Shown piece by piece: positions 44,643 through 54,129 of a stretch of 64,000 bases of DNA. This DNA comes from an uncultured Eggerthella sp. (GTDB lineage: Bacteria; Actinomycetota; Coriobacteriia; Coriobacteriales; Eggerthellaceae). The position numbers were made by a program, and so were the translations under genes. Location: positions 62,001 to 126,000 of the forward strand of contig CALLDI010000009.1 in the NCBI GenBank assembly GCA_937998355.1, written 5' to 3'. Below the pieces are notes generated by a model. The model had not been told where the DNA came from. It did no database searches and saw only the letters and a program-made list of their open reading frames with translations. How positions within the stretch are numbered: the stretch's first letter is position 1; each line of letters begins with the position of its first letter.

Positions 44643-46676
44643 GTGGCGACATTCGAGCTGATACTGCTGCTTGCTGTCGCGGTGCTCCTTTCTTCCATCC
44701 TCGATCAGATCGTCCCTAAAGTCTCGCTGCCGCTCATCCAGATCGGCCTGGGCGTTGTCATCGCAGTGCTCGCGGTCGCACCTATCGAGATCAACGTCGA
44801 ACCAGAGCTCTTCCTTATCCTCTTCATCGCACCTTTGCTCTTCAGCGACGCGAAGGAATCGAACAAGAAGAACCTTTGGGACAACAAGGTCACCATCCTC
44901 TCGTTCGCGATCGGCCTCGTGCTGGTCATCACGCTGTGCGTTGGCTTCACGGTCCATTGGCTCATCCCTTCCATCCCGCTCGCTGCCGCATTCGCGCTCG
45001 GTGCAGCGCTTGGACCCACCGATGCGGTCGCGGTGCAATCGCTTCGCAAAGAAGCACAACTGGGCAAGCGTGAAGGCGCGATCTTGCAAGGCGAGGCACT
45101 TCTGAACGATGCGTCCGGTGTCGTCTCTTTCCAATTCGCCATCGCTGCTGCCGTCACGGGCGCGTTCTCGCTCGCTGATGCCACTTCGACGTTCTTCATC
45201 AGTTTCTTAGGTGGTATCGCATTCGGTATCTTGCTGGCTGCGGTATTCCTCCTCATCTCCTCGAAAGTACGCGATCTGGGGCTCGATAGCACTACGTTCC
45301 ATGTGCTCTTCGAGGTCTCGATGCCCTTCGTCACGTTCCTCATTTCCGAGATCATCCACGTCAGTGGTATCCTTGCGGTGGTCGCTTGCGGTATCGTCTG
45401 GTCGATGTACAACACGCGCAAGATCTCTCCATATCGCTCGAGCTTGAACATCGCGCTCTCGAGCGTGTGGAAGGTGATCGGGTTCACCTTGAACGGCATC
45501 GTATTCGTTCTTCTGGGCATGCAGTTGCCTATGGCCACGCAATCGACCTGGAACGATGTCTACATCAACAACTTCGCGCTCATCGGCTACGTGCTGCTCA
45601 TCACCGTGCTCATCGTCGTGCTTCGCTGGATCTGGGCGCTGCTCATGCTGCTCATCACGCGCAACCCTGAGACCAACAAGCGCGACCGTATCAACAAGAA
45701 GACTATGCTCGATGCGCTCGTCACCACGGTCGGTGGTCCGAAGGGCGCCATCACGCTCTCGATCATCTTCTCGATGCCATTCTTGCTCTCCGATGGCTCG
45801 GTCTTCCCGCAGCGCTCGCTCATCATCTTCCTCGCGTCCGGCGTCATCCTTTGCACGCTCTTGCTCGCGAATTTCGCGCTTCCTATCCTCGCACCGAAGA
45901 ACATAGAAGAAGATGAGAAGGAGAATGAGAAATACGTGCTCACGCGCATCGAGATCCTGAGAACGGTCATCGAGCGCCTGCTCGTCGATGCAACGCCGGA
46001 GAACGATAACGCTACGAAGATCGTCGTTTCCTCGTACAATAATCGCATCGCCTCGATCCGCGACTCGGTCGATCTTGAGCATCCTTCCTCTATCCAGTTG
46101 CGCATTCAGGTGATCAACCACCAAGCGAACACGCTCATCGAAGCGATCGAACAGCATAAGGTCGATGCGTATGAAGGGTTCGCTTACTTGCGCACCCTGC
46201 TTCATCAGAAGAATCTGCTCACTCATACCAAGCAGCGATTCATCTCGTTTCATATGCTGCTCATGACCATCGTGCGCTTCTTCCGTCAACTCCAATCGAG
46301 CGTGGTGGGCTTCTTGCGCCATGAAGATAAAGAGGAGAGTCTCGCGCAGAAGAACATTCGCATCATCTGCGAGAAGGAGGCGATCCACTACCTTCATTCC
46401 CTCGTTGACGATCCGCGCTATCCGAGCGAAATAGTGGCGAAGCTGCTCATCTCGCACGAACGCGTGCTCGCAGTGCTCGATTCGGAGGTGAGCCCAGCAG
46501 AGCGTGCGGTCAAGCAGGCGACCACCGACGTCGATTCCATCCAACGCCTTGGTCTGCAGATCGAATCCGAGGTCATCGCCGACTATTACGCATCGGGACA
46601 CCTGACACGCCAGCAGACCAAAGAGATGCGCGATAATGTGTCGCTCATGATGATCGACCTGGACGACCACATCTAA
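44643..46676 (+). CDS. CPA1-family Na+/H+ antiporter
   Basis: Polytopic cation/proton exchanger, 677 residues. About 12 membrane segments fill residues 1-420, with GAALGPTDAVAV and GEALLNDASGVVSFQ, the discontinuous-helix and paired-Asp motifs of NhaP/NHE-type CPA1 transporters. A ~250-residue cytosolic C-terminal region follows, helix-rich and probably regulatory. Start is GTG 44643 with AAGGGAAG upstream. Ions (Na+, Li+ or K+) cannot be told apart by sequence. uvrC begins 27 bases downstream. Confidence 0.9.
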   Translation: MATFELILLLAVAVLLSSILDQIVPKVSLPLIQIGLGVVIAVLAVAPIEINVEPELFLILFIAPLLFSDAKESNKKNLWDNKVTILSFAIGLVLVITLCVGFTVHWLIPSIPLAAAFALGAALGPTDAVAVQSLRKEAQLGKREGAILQGEALLNDASGVVSFQFAIAAAVTGAFSLADATSTFFISFLGGIAFGILLAAVFLLISSKVRDLGLDSTTFHVLFEVSMPFVTFLISEIIHVSGILAVVACGIVWSMYNTRKISPYRSSLNIALSSVWKVIGFTLNGIVFVLLGMQLPMATQSTWNDVYINNFALIGYVLLITVLIVVLRWIWALLMLLITRNPETNKRDRINKKTMLDALVTTVGGPKGAITLSIIFSMPFLLSDGSVFPQRSLIIFLASGVILCTLLLANFALPILAPKNIEEDEKENEKYVLTRIEILRTVIERLLVDATPENDNATKIVVSSYNNRIASIRDSVDLEHPSSIQLRIQVINHQANTLIEAIEQHKVDAYEGFAYLRTLLHQKNLLTHTKQRFISFHMLLMTIVRFFRQLQSSVVGFLRHEDKEESLAQKNIRIICEKEAIHYLHSLVDDPRYPSEIVAKLLISHERVLAVLDSEVSPAERAVKQATTDVDSIQRLGLQIESEVIADYYASGHLTRQQTKEMRDNVSLMMIDLDDHI

Positions 46677-46703
46677 GCATTCGCCGCAACGAAGACGAAC
46701 CTC

Positions 46704-48653
46704 ATGGACAACCCGAAGCTCGAAGAAATAAAACAACAGCTCGCCTCCGTGCCGACGCTTCCTGGAGTCTATCTCTGGAAGGACAAGAACGGCACGGTCA
46801 TCTATGTCGGCAAGGCGAAGCAGCTGCGTGCGCGCATGCGTCAATACGTGAATTACCAGGACACGCGCGAGAAGATCCCGCTGCTCGTCTCTCAGATCGA
46901 TTCGTTCGAATACATCGTCGTCGAGAACGAGCATGAGAGCCTGGTGCTCGAGAAGAATCTCATCAAGCAGTACTCTCCGTACTTCAACGCAGACTTCAAG
47001 GACGACAAGAGCTATCCGTTCATCGCGCTCACCACAGGCGACGTCTTTCCGGCCATCAAGTACACGCGCGAGACGCATAAGCCCCAAACGCGTTACTTCG
47101 GTCCCTATACCGACAGTCGTGCCGCGCGAGAGCTCGTTGACATCACACGGCGCATCGTGCCGATCTGCGCCTCTTCTTGTGCGGATTGGCGGCGTCTGAA
47201 TCGTCGTCTCCAAACCTGCGCCTACGAAGAGCTCGATCTTTCCGAGCGGCCTTGCTTCGATGCTCATGTGGGTCTCGGTCCGGGCGCTTGTTGTGGTGCG
47301 ATCGATCCGGAGGCCTATCAAGACTTGGTCAAACGCGTGAGTCGTTTCCTCTCAGGTCAGCACAAGGAATTCCTCGACGAACTCGAAGACGATCTTGAGC
47401 GCGCCGTGGCCGAACTCAACTTCGAACAGGCTGCCCGTATCAAGAGTCGTATCGACACCATCAATTCGCTCGAGAGCAAGCAGCATGCTGTTTCATCGCT
47501 CAATCTGAATTCGGATGTGATCGGCATCTACCGTGAAGAGACCATCGCTGGCATCTCGCTTCTGAACGTGCGCGGCGGCAAGGTCATCAACACCAACGAA
47601 TTCATCTTCAACAAGGGCAAGGACGTCCCCTTCGAAGACCTCTCGCGCATGTTCTTGCTGCGCTACTATGATCAGACCGAATCGATCCCTCATGAGATCA
47701 TCATGGAGGAGACCCCGGAAGACGCTGAGGTCATCGAGTCATGGCTCACCGAGAAACTGGCGAGTCCTTATGGCGCGAAAGTATCCTTCGTCGTGCCGAA
47801 GAGGGGAGAGCGTGCTGCGCTCCTACAGATGGCGAATACGAACGCGTGCCATGTGCTCATGCGCTACAAAGCGCGCAGCAACTACGATGACGAACGCATC
47901 AATGCAGCGTTGCTCCAGCTCGAGAGTGCGCTCGCCCTCGATAAACCGCCCATGCGCATCGAATGCTTCGATATCTCGACCATCCATGGCAAGCATTCGG
48001 TCGCCTCGATGGTGGTCTTCGTGAACGGCAAGCCCGACAAGAGTCAGTATCGTCGTTTCAAGATCCGTCTCGAGACCGAAGAGGCGAACGACTTCGCCAT
48101 GATGAGCGAAGTCTTCGATCGTCGCTATAATGCCGAGAAGATGCAGGATGAACACTTCGCGCAGAAGCCCGACCTCATCATCGTCGATGGCGGCAAACCG
48201 CAACTCACGGCGGCACTCAAGCAGCTCGAAGAGCTCGGAGCGGACGATATTCCCGTCGCTGGCCTCGCTAAGCGCGACGAAGAGCTGTTCGTTCCCTGGC
48301 AAGAGACGGGCCCTGTGGTGCTTCCTAGTGGCTCTCCCAGTCTCTACCTCGTCAAGCAGGTTCGTGACGAGGCCCATCGGTTCGCGATCACGTTCCATCG
48401 TGAACTGCGTCGCAAAGCGATGACCACGTCGATCATCGATGAGGTGCCGGGCATCGGCCCGAAGCGCAAGAAGCAGATCTTGAAGCATTTCGGCTCGTTC
48501 TCAGCCTTGAAAGCAGCCAGCCTGGACGAGCTCAAAGCTGCTAGAATTGTTCCTGATGCGGTCGCAGAGGATCTCTATGAGGTCTTGCGACACTACTATC
48601 CGAACGAAGACGATCCACAACCAGCACCGGATAAGGATGATTCCCATGGCTGA
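46704..48653 (+). CDS. uvrC: UvrABC excinuclease subunit C
   Basis: Dual-incision nuclease of nucleotide excision repair. N-terminal GIY-YIG domain (PGVYLWKDKNGTVIYVGKAKQLRARMRQY), a central UVR motif (DDLERAVAELNFEQAARIKSRID) that docks on UvrB, an RNase H-like domain (IECFDISTIHGKHSVASMVVF ... DLIIVDGGKPQL), and a C-terminal helix-hairpin-helix pair (DEVPGIGPKRKKQILKHFGS). 649 residues. Ribosome binding site weak. First of the uvrC-rapZ-yvcK-whiA group found widely in Actinomycetota and Bacillota. Confidence 0.96.
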   Translation: MDNPKLEEIKQQLASVPTLPGVYLWKDKNGTVIYVGKAKQLRARMRQYVNYQDTREKIPLLVSQIDSFEYIVVENEHESLVLEKNLIKQYSPYFNADFKDDKSYPFIALTTGDVFPAIKYTRETHKPQTRYFGPYTDSRAARELVDITRRIVPICASSCADWRRLNRRLQTCAYEELDLSERPCFDAHVGLGPGACCGAIDPEAYQDLVKRVSRFLSGQHKEFLDELEDDLERAVAELNFEQAARIKSRIDTINSLESKQHAVSSLNLNSDVIGIYREETIAGISLLNVRGGKVINTNEFIFNKGKDVPFEDLSRMFLLRYYDQTESIPHEIIMEETPEDAEVIESWLTEKLASPYGAKVSFVVPKRGERAALLQMANTNACHVLMRYKARSNYDDERINAALLQLESALALDKPPMRIECFDISTIHGKHSVASMVVFVNGKPDKSQYRRFKIRLETEEANDFAMMSEVFDRRYNAEKMQDEHFAQKPDLIIVDGGKPQLTAALKQLEELGADDIPVAGLAKRDEELFVPWQETGPVVLPSGSPSLYLVKQVRDEAHRFAITFHRELRRKAMTTSIIDEVPGIGPKRKKQILKHFGSFSALKAASLDELKAARIVPDAVAEDLYEVLRHYYPNEDDPQPAPDKDDSHG

Positions 48654-49596
48654 CCAGACCAGCACACCCGACACGAACACCGCACCTGCCATCGATAACG
48701 AACCTAATGTCGTCATCATCACGGGTATGAGCGGTGCCGGTCGCACCGAAGCGGTCCACACGTTCGAGGATCTTGGTTATTTCTGCATCGACAACCTTCC
48801 GCCCGAGCTCATCATGGGCATCGTCAGCCTAGCCAGCATTCCTGGGCAGAGCGATGGTCCGCGAAAGCTCGCTATCGCATGCCCCATTCGCAGCCAGCAA
48901 TATTACGATCAGCTGGTCAAAGAACTCGCGAACCTCGACGCTGCGGGCATCAGTTATCGCATCGTCTTCCTGGATGCCACCGACGAGTCGCTCATCGCAC
49001 GTTACAAAGCGACGCGCAGGCTCCATCCGCTTTGCATGGACAACAATCTTTCCATCGCTCAGGCGGTCGCTCGCGAGCGTGAACTGAATAGGGACCTCAC
49101 CAAGCTCGCGCATTCCTACATCGACACCTCGAAGATCTCCGTGAAGACCTTGCGCGAGCGGTTACGCGAACTGTATTCGAGGGAAACGAAGCGCGAAGGC
49201 TTGAACGTGGTCGTGTATTCCTTCGGTTTCAAGCATGGTGCACCGGTCGATGCTGATATCGTCATCGACGTGCGCTTCTTGCCTAATCCTTTCTACATTC
49301 CTGAAATGCGCGCGCTCACGGGCCTCGATGAGCCTGTGCGCGATTTCGTGCTCTGCAACACCGAGACCGAAGCGTTCCTCGCAGCATGGAAGAACCTGCT
49401 CGATTGCGTCATGCCCGGATATGTGGCTGAAGGCAAGCATCATCTCGCTATCGCGGTCGGGTGCACGGGCGGTCAGCATCGAAGCGTCGTTCTCGCTGAA
49501 CAGACCGCCAAGCTGCTGAAAGAGGAAGATTACAACGTCACGGTCTATCATCGCGATATCACGCTCGCCGATACCGAGAAGGCAGCCACCAAATGA
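48646..49596 (+). CDS. rapZ: RapZ/YvcJ-family nucleotide-binding protein
   Basis: P-loop protein; in enteric bacteria RapZ is an RNA adaptor controlling amino-sugar synthesis, in B. subtilis YvcJ hydrolyses nucleotides. Walker A reads GMSGAGRTEA with Arg for the usual Lys, as is common in actinobacterial homologues. EDLGYFCIDNLPPEL, the family signature, follows, and the C-terminal domain has AVGCTGGQHRSV. ~316 residues with an extra ~25-residue polar N-terminus. ATG 48646 has AAGGATG upstream and overlaps the uvrC stop by eight bases. Confidence 0.93.
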   Translation: MADQTSTPDTNTAPAIDNEPNVVIITGMSGAGRTEAVHTFEDLGYFCIDNLPPELIMGIVSLASIPGQSDGPRKLAIACPIRSQQYYDQLVKELANLDAAGISYRIVFLDATDESLIARYKATRRLHPLCMDNNLSIAQAVARERELNRDLTKLAHSYIDTSKISVKTLRERLRELYSRETKREGLNVVVYSFGFKHGAPVDADIVIDVRFLPNPFYIPEMRALTGLDEPVRDFVLCNTETEAFLAAWKNLLDCVMPGYVAEGKHHLAIAVGCTGGQHRSVVLAEQTAKLLKEEDYNVTVYHRDITLADTEKAATK

Positions 49597-50714
49597 GCGG
49601 GGAAGCATTCATCCAGGAACCTACGCTCACTACGACCTTTCAAGCGATCGAGAAGACGAGCCATTTCCCCGACGATTATCGCAGCCTGAAAGCGGTCGTC
49701 ATCGGTGGCGGAACAGGTGCTCCCGTGTCGATTCGCACGCTGCTGAGCATGGGCATCCAAACCTCAGCTGTCGTCGCGATGGCTGATGACGGCGGCTCAA
49801 CGGGCATTCTGCGCGCAGAGGCGAAGGTCACGCCACCAGGAGATATTCGCAAATGTCTTGCGGCGTTCGCACAAGACCCTGACGATCCCTTCACGAAAGC
49901 CTTCAAATATCGCTTCGAATTCGCACGTAATCACACGCTCGGCAACCTCATGCTCTCAGCACTCGAAGAGGCGACAGGGTCATTTCCTGAAGCAGTGAAG
50001 ATCTGCGGTAAGATGCTCGGATGTCGCGGCCATGTCTATCCCTCTACGCTCAACAATGTCGAGTTGAACGCGCGTACGCTCGATGGTCGTGTGCTGCATG
50101 GACAAGCGACCGCATGCAAGTCCGACACTGCGCTCGATCAGGTATGGCTCGAATCTGCAGGTCAACCTGTTCCTTATGTTGAAGCGATCCGCGCTATCTA
50201 TGATGCCGACTATGTCGTGCTCGGTCCCGGCTCGCTCTTCACCTCGATCATTCCTAACTTGCTCGTGCCTGGTATCCCTGAAGCGATAGAGAACACGAAG
50301 GCGAAGACCATCTTCGTGTGCAGCCTCGCCGACCAACAAGGCGAGACTTGGGGGCTCTCCGCGCTCGAGCATGTTGATGCGCTCAGAAGGCACGGTATCG
50401 GACGCAACCTCGACTACGTGCTCATCCATAGCGAGGACAAGCTCGCTCCTCGCCAGGCACTGCAGGACAGCTTCGAGGCGGTAGCAGGATCGGGCGCGCT
50501 CCAATCCGCGCATCAAGAGAACAAAGAAGGCCGCTCGCTCTCCATGAACATCAGATCGGTCGAGATCACGCACGAGGATATCCAGAAGATCCAGCAAGAA
50601 GGTACGGTCGTCCTCATTCGCAACATGGTCGACCCTCAGCGTCCTACCTGGCACGACCCTCGAGCGCTCGCGAGCGCTTTCTCGGACGTGTTCCGTATGA
50701 GCAGCGGAGCCTGA
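49593..50714 (+). CDS. yvcK: Gluconeogenesis factor YvcK (CofD-like)
   Basis: UDP-sugar-binding protein of the CofD-like fold; in B. subtilis and mycobacteria the homologue supports growth on gluconeogenic carbon and cell-wall synthesis. VVIGGGTGAPVSIRTLL, MADDGGSTGILR and PPGDIRKCLAAF are family motifs. 373 residues, with an N-terminal extension of ~30. Overlaps rapZ by ATGA, so translation is coupled. whiA follows within five bases. Confidence 0.93.
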   Translation: MSGEAFIQEPTLTTTFQAIEKTSHFPDDYRSLKAVVIGGGTGAPVSIRTLLSMGIQTSAVVAMADDGGSTGILRAEAKVTPPGDIRKCLAAFAQDPDDPFTKAFKYRFEFARNHTLGNLMLSALEEATGSFPEAVKICGKMLGCRGHVYPSTLNNVELNARTLDGRVLHGQATACKSDTALDQVWLESAGQPVPYVEAIRAIYDADYVVLGPGSLFTSIIPNLLVPGIPEAIENTKAKTIFVCSLADQQGETWGLSALEHVDALRRHGIGRNLDYVLIHSEDKLAPRQALQDSFEAVAGSGALQSAHQENKEGRSLSMNIRSVEITHEDIQKIQQEGTVVLIRNMVDPQRPTWHDPRALASAFSDVFRMSSGA

Positions 50715-50718
50715 TGCT

Positions 50719-51663
50719 ATGTCCTTCACTACCGAAGTGAAAGAGGAGCTCTCACGCGTCGCACCTACTTGTTCGCACTGCGAGAATGCCACCCTCGCTG
50801 CGCTCATCCGCATCGAGGGCACCTTGCTCATGAAGGGGCAGGGCAAGTACGCCCTCGAGATCGCGACGGATTCCCCTGTGGTCGCGCGCTTCATCATCAA
50901 AGCGCTCCACGAAAGCTATCATCTCACTACCGATCTGACGATGCGCCGCAGCGTGCTCCATAAAACGCCGAACTGGCTCATCGAGGTACCCATGCAACCT
51001 GGGCTGAACGATGCGCTGCTCAGTCTCGGTATCTTGGGGCAAGAGGGTATCGAGCGCGGCATCGATCCGAGCCTCATCCGCAAGCAATGCTGCGTGGCGG
51101 CTTACTTGCGCGGAGTCTTTCTCGGAAGCGGATTCATCTCGAATCCCCGCGGCGATTTCCATTTCGAGCTCAAGGTCGAGACGCAAGCGACCGCAGATGC
51201 GATCGTCGAGTTGCTGGCAGAGCGCGGCATCAAAGCGAAAGCGATCCAGCGCAGGAATAGTTATCTCATCTATATCAAGAGCGGGGCGGCTATCTCGTCG
51301 TTCCTCGCACTGGTCGGTGCGCATCAGAGTGCGCTCAAGATGGAGAACGAGCGCGTGGTGAAGAGCGTACGTAACGATGTGAATCGTCGCGTGAACGCTG
51401 AGATAGCCAATCAAGCGAAAGCTTCAGCCGCCTCGGTCGACCAGATCGTCACGATCCGCTATGTGCTCGATCATCGCGACATCTCATCGCTGCCGCAGGC
51501 GCTTCAGGAATACATCAAGCTTCGTATCGCATATCCTGATGCTACGCTCAAAGAGCTCGGCGAAGCAGCCGATCCTCCGCTGTCGAAATCAGCCATCAAC
51601 CATCGTGTTCGCAGGCTCGATCAGCTCGCTGAAGAGATCGCACGCGGCGAGCATCGTCACTAG
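50719..51663 (+). CDS. whiA: WhiA-family DNA-binding protein
   Basis: Homing-endonuclease-like (LAGLIDADG) fold plus C-terminal helix-turn-helix. SFTTEVKEELSRV is the conserved start; RGVFLGSGFISNPRGDFHFEL and the ending LKELGEAADPPLSKSAINHRVRRL are diagnostic. In Streptomyces WhiA controls sporulation and in Bacillus cell division; the role in a non-sporulating coccobacillus is unknown. 314 residues. GGAG lies eight bases upstream of ATG. Confidence 0.95.
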   Translation: MSFTTEVKEELSRVAPTCSHCENATLAALIRIEGTLLMKGQGKYALEIATDSPVVARFIIKALHESYHLTTDLTMRRSVLHKTPNWLIEVPMQPGLNDALLSLGILGQEGIERGIDPSLIRKQCCVAAYLRGVFLGSGFISNPRGDFHFELKVETQATADAIVELLAERGIKAKAIQRRNSYLIYIKSGAAISSFLALVGAHQSALKMENERVVKSVRNDVNRRVNAEIANQAKASAASVDQIVTIRYVLDHRDISSLPQALQEYIKLRIAYPDATLKELGEAADPPLSKSAINHRVRRLDQLAEEIARGEHRH

Positions 51664-51748
51664 CTTCTGCTACGTGTGGTCAATCTTGTGAATCTGGGTA
51701 GTTTTCCCTTCTCATTTCAGCCATAGAATGCGCGAAAATGCCTGCTTC

Positions 51749-51757
51749 TGATATAGT
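51749..51757 (+). promoter_or_regulatory. Extended -10 promoter for the glycolytic operon
   Basis: TGATATAGT (TGn plus TATAGT) about 100 bases before gap; no good -35. Implies a ~95-base leader. Confidence 0.55.
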
Positions 51758-51858
51758 GGTTAGCGTTAGATCATTGGCTTTGCCGCCGCTGCGCGGGGGC
51801 ATGTGAAGTATGGTAACAGGGCTCGTGAATCATCGTGAGTCCACGAAAGGGGAAACCT

Positions 51859-52863
51859 ATGACAACCAAGGTTGGTATTAACGGATTCGGCCGTATCGGC
51901 CGCCTCGTGTTCCGTGCTATGGAAAACGATCCCGAGCTTGAAGTCGTCGCAATCAACGATCTGGGCGATATTCCTACGATGGCCCACCTTTTGAAATATG
52001 ATTCCATCCACGGCCGTGTGTTCGAAGAGGTCGTCGCGAAAGCCGAAGGCTTCGAAGTGAATGGTCGTCTGGTCAAGGTGCTCTCGGAGCGCGATCCTAA
52101 GGATCTGCCGTGGGGCGAACTGGGTGTCGACGTCGTCGTCGAATCCACTGGTCTGTTCACGGATGCCGACAAGGCACGTGCCCATCTCGAAGCGGGCGCC
52201 AAGAAGGTCATCATCTCTGCTCCTGCGAAGAACGAGGACATCACCATCGTCATGGGTGTCAACGACGATAAGTACGATCCTGCGACCGACAACATCATCT
52301 CGAACGCTTCTTGCACCACGAACTGCCTCGCTCCATTCGCGAAGGTTCTGCTCGATAACTTCGGTATCAAGCGTGGCTTCATGAACACCATTCACTCCTA
52401 TACCAACGATCAGAAGATCCTCGATCTTCCTCATAAGGACCTGCGTCGTGCTCGTGCTGCTGCGCTGTCCATGATCCCCACCACCACGGGTGCCGCTCGT
52501 GCGGTCTCGCTCGTTCTTCCTGAACTGAAGGGCAAGCTCGACGGTTTCGCGACGCGCGTTCCCACTCCCGACGGCTCTATGGTCGATCTTACGGTCGAGC
52601 TGGAGAAGAACGTCACCATCGAAGAGGTCAATGCCGCGATGAAGGCAGCCGCTGAAGGCCCGATGAAGGGCATCCTCGAATACATCGACGAACCCATCGT
52701 CTCGACCGACATCATCGGCGACTCTCACTCTTCGCTCTTCGACAGCCAGCTCACCATGGTGCTCGGCGGCGAAGGCAACTTCGTGAAGTGCGTTTCTTGG
52801 TACGACAACGAATGGGGTTACTCGAATCGCGTGAAGGACCTCGCGAAGATCCTGCTCCCGTAA
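51859..52863 (+). CDS. gap: Glyceraldehyde-3-phosphate dehydrogenase
   Basis: Phosphorylating GAPDH. NAD-binding GINGFGRIGRLVFRA, catalytic Cys in SNASCTTNCLAPFAKVL, and SWYDNEWGYSNRVKDLAKIL. 334 residues, standard. AAAGGGG precedes ATG 51859; the in-frame ATG at 51835 is weaker. First of gap-pgk-tpiA-gpmI-secG, but separated from pgk by a terminator-like hairpin. Confidence 0.96.
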   Translation: MTTKVGINGFGRIGRLVFRAMENDPELEVVAINDLGDIPTMAHLLKYDSIHGRVFEEVVAKAEGFEVNGRLVKVLSERDPKDLPWGELGVDVVVESTGLFTDADKARAHLEAGAKKVIISAPAKNEDITIVMGVNDDKYDPATDNIISNASCTTNCLAPFAKVLLDNFGIKRGFMNTIHSYTNDQKILDLPHKDLRRARAAALSMIPTTTGAARAVSLVLPELKGKLDGFATRVPTPDGSMVDLTVELEKNVTIEEVNAAMKAAAEGPMKGILEYIDEPIVSTDIIGDSHSSLFDSQLTMVLGGEGNFVKCVSWYDNEWGYSNRVKDLAKILLP

Positions 52864-52887
52864 GCATCTCGACCACCCAGTAACACG

Positions 52888-52922
52888 AAGGAGAGTATTC
52901 ATGAAATGCTCTCCTTTTATTT
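52888..52922 (+). terminator. Terminator/attenuator-like hairpin between gap and pgk
   Basis: AAGGAGAG (52888-52895) pairs with CTCTCCTT (52909-52916), 13-base loop, then TTATTTT. The left arm is also a Shine-Dalgarno for the 12-codon ORF starting at 52901. Confidence 0.75.
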
Positions 52923-52939
52923 TGAAAGGACGATCATGA
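52901..52939 (+). CDS. Putative 12-residue leader peptide upstream of pgk
   Basis: ATG 52901 is preceded at five bases by AAGGAGAG and encodes MKCSPFILKGRS, with its TGA (52937-52939) overlapping the pgk ATG as ATGA. Its ribosome binding site forms the left arm and its codons 3-6 the right arm of the intergenic hairpin. It may couple translation and control read-through, or simply be a chance ORF. Confidence 0.4.
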   Translation: MKCSPFILKGRS

Positions 52940-54120
52940 GCGATCTCAAGCTTTATACCGATGCGGATGTCGCGGGCAAACGCGTGCTCGTTCGCGTCGA
53001 TTTCAACGTGCCGCTCAAAGACGGTCACGTCGAAGACGATACGCGCATCCGTGCAGCGCTTCCTACCATCACCTATCTGCTCGATCATGGTGCGAAGGTC
53101 ATTCTCGCAAGCCACCTCGGTCGCCCCGATGGTACGGGCTATCAGGAGGAATTCTCGCTCGCGCCGGTCGCGGCCTATCTGCAAGAAGTGCTCGGCAAGC
53201 CGGTCGCGTTCGCTACCGACACCATCGGCGATTCCGCGAAGGAGACCGTCGCTGCGCTCGAAGATGGACAGGTCGCTCTGCTCGAGAATCTGCGTTTCGA
53301 TGCGCGCGAGAAGAAGAATGATCCTGAATTCGCTCGCGATCTGGCAGCTCTGGCCGATCTCTACGTGAACGACGCGTTCGGTGCCGCACATCGTGCGCAT
53401 GCTTCTACCGCAGGCGTGGCAGCGTATCTTCCTGCCTATGCAGGTGCGCTCATGGCTAACGAGGTCGATACGCTCACCTCGATGCTCGACGATCCCAAGC
53501 GTCCGTTCGTGGCGATCCTGGGCGGTTCGAAGGTCTCCGACAAGGTCAAGGTCATCGACGCGCTCATCGATAAATGTGACAAGCTCATCATCGGCGGCGG
53601 CATGTGCTTCACGTTCCTGAAGGCGCAAGGTCATGCGACGGGTACCTCGCTCATGGAAGAAGATTGGGTCGAACGCGCTGGTCAGATGATCGAGAAGGCG
53701 AAGGCGAAGGGTGTTGAACTGCTGCTCCCGCTCGATGTTGTCTGTGCCGAAGAATTCGCGAACGATGCACGCAAGGAAGTCTGCACCGTCGAAGAGATCC
53801 CAAGCGATATGATGGGTCTCGACATCGGCCCTGCTACCGCCATCGTCTACTGCGAAGCCATCGAAGACGCGGCCAGCGTGTTCTGGAATGGCCCGATGGG
53901 CGTCTTCGAGATGCCGTCGTTCGAAGGGGGTACGCGTGCTGTCGCTGAAGCTGTCGCGAACAATGTCTCGGCCGATACCATCATCGGTGGTGGCGACAGC
54001 GTCGCGGCCGTCAATAAGTTCGACCTCGCCGACAAGATGACCTTCATCTCGACCGGGGGTGGCGCTTCGATGGAATTAGTACAAGGGGAGCTTCTACCAG
54101 GCGTAGAAGCATTGAAATAA
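52936..54120 (+). CDS. pgk: Phosphoglycerate kinase
   Basis: 1,3-bisphosphoglycerate + ADP to 3-phosphoglycerate + ATP. VLVRVDFNVPLKDG, HLGRPDG, LLENLRFDAREKKND, ILGGSKVSDKV and TIIGGGDSVAAV are all present. 394 residues. Start ATG 52936 follows GAAAGGA; an in-frame ATG at 52906 lies inside the hairpin and is unlikely. Confidence 0.96.
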   Translation: MSDLKLYTDADVAGKRVLVRVDFNVPLKDGHVEDDTRIRAALPTITYLLDHGAKVILASHLGRPDGTGYQEEFSLAPVAAYLQEVLGKPVAFATDTIGDSAKETVAALEDGQVALLENLRFDAREKKNDPEFARDLAALADLYVNDAFGAAHRAHASTAGVAAYLPAYAGALMANEVDTLTSMLDDPKRPFVAILGGSKVSDKVKVIDALIDKCDKLIIGGGMCFTFLKAQGHATGTSLMEEDWVERAGQMIEKAKAKGVELLLPLDVVCAEEFANDARKEVCTVEEIPSDMMGLDIGPATAIVYCEAIEDAASVFWNGPMGVFEMPSFEGGTRAVAEAVANNVSADTIIGGGDSVAAVNKFDLADKMTFISTGGGASMELVQGELLPGVEALK

Positions 54121-54129
54121 GGGGGAACC

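Noticed and set aside
45207..47321. 704-codon minus-strand frame opposite the antiporter and uvrC
   Set aside because: It spans two real genes and their gap, has no ribosome binding site and no recognisable domain.
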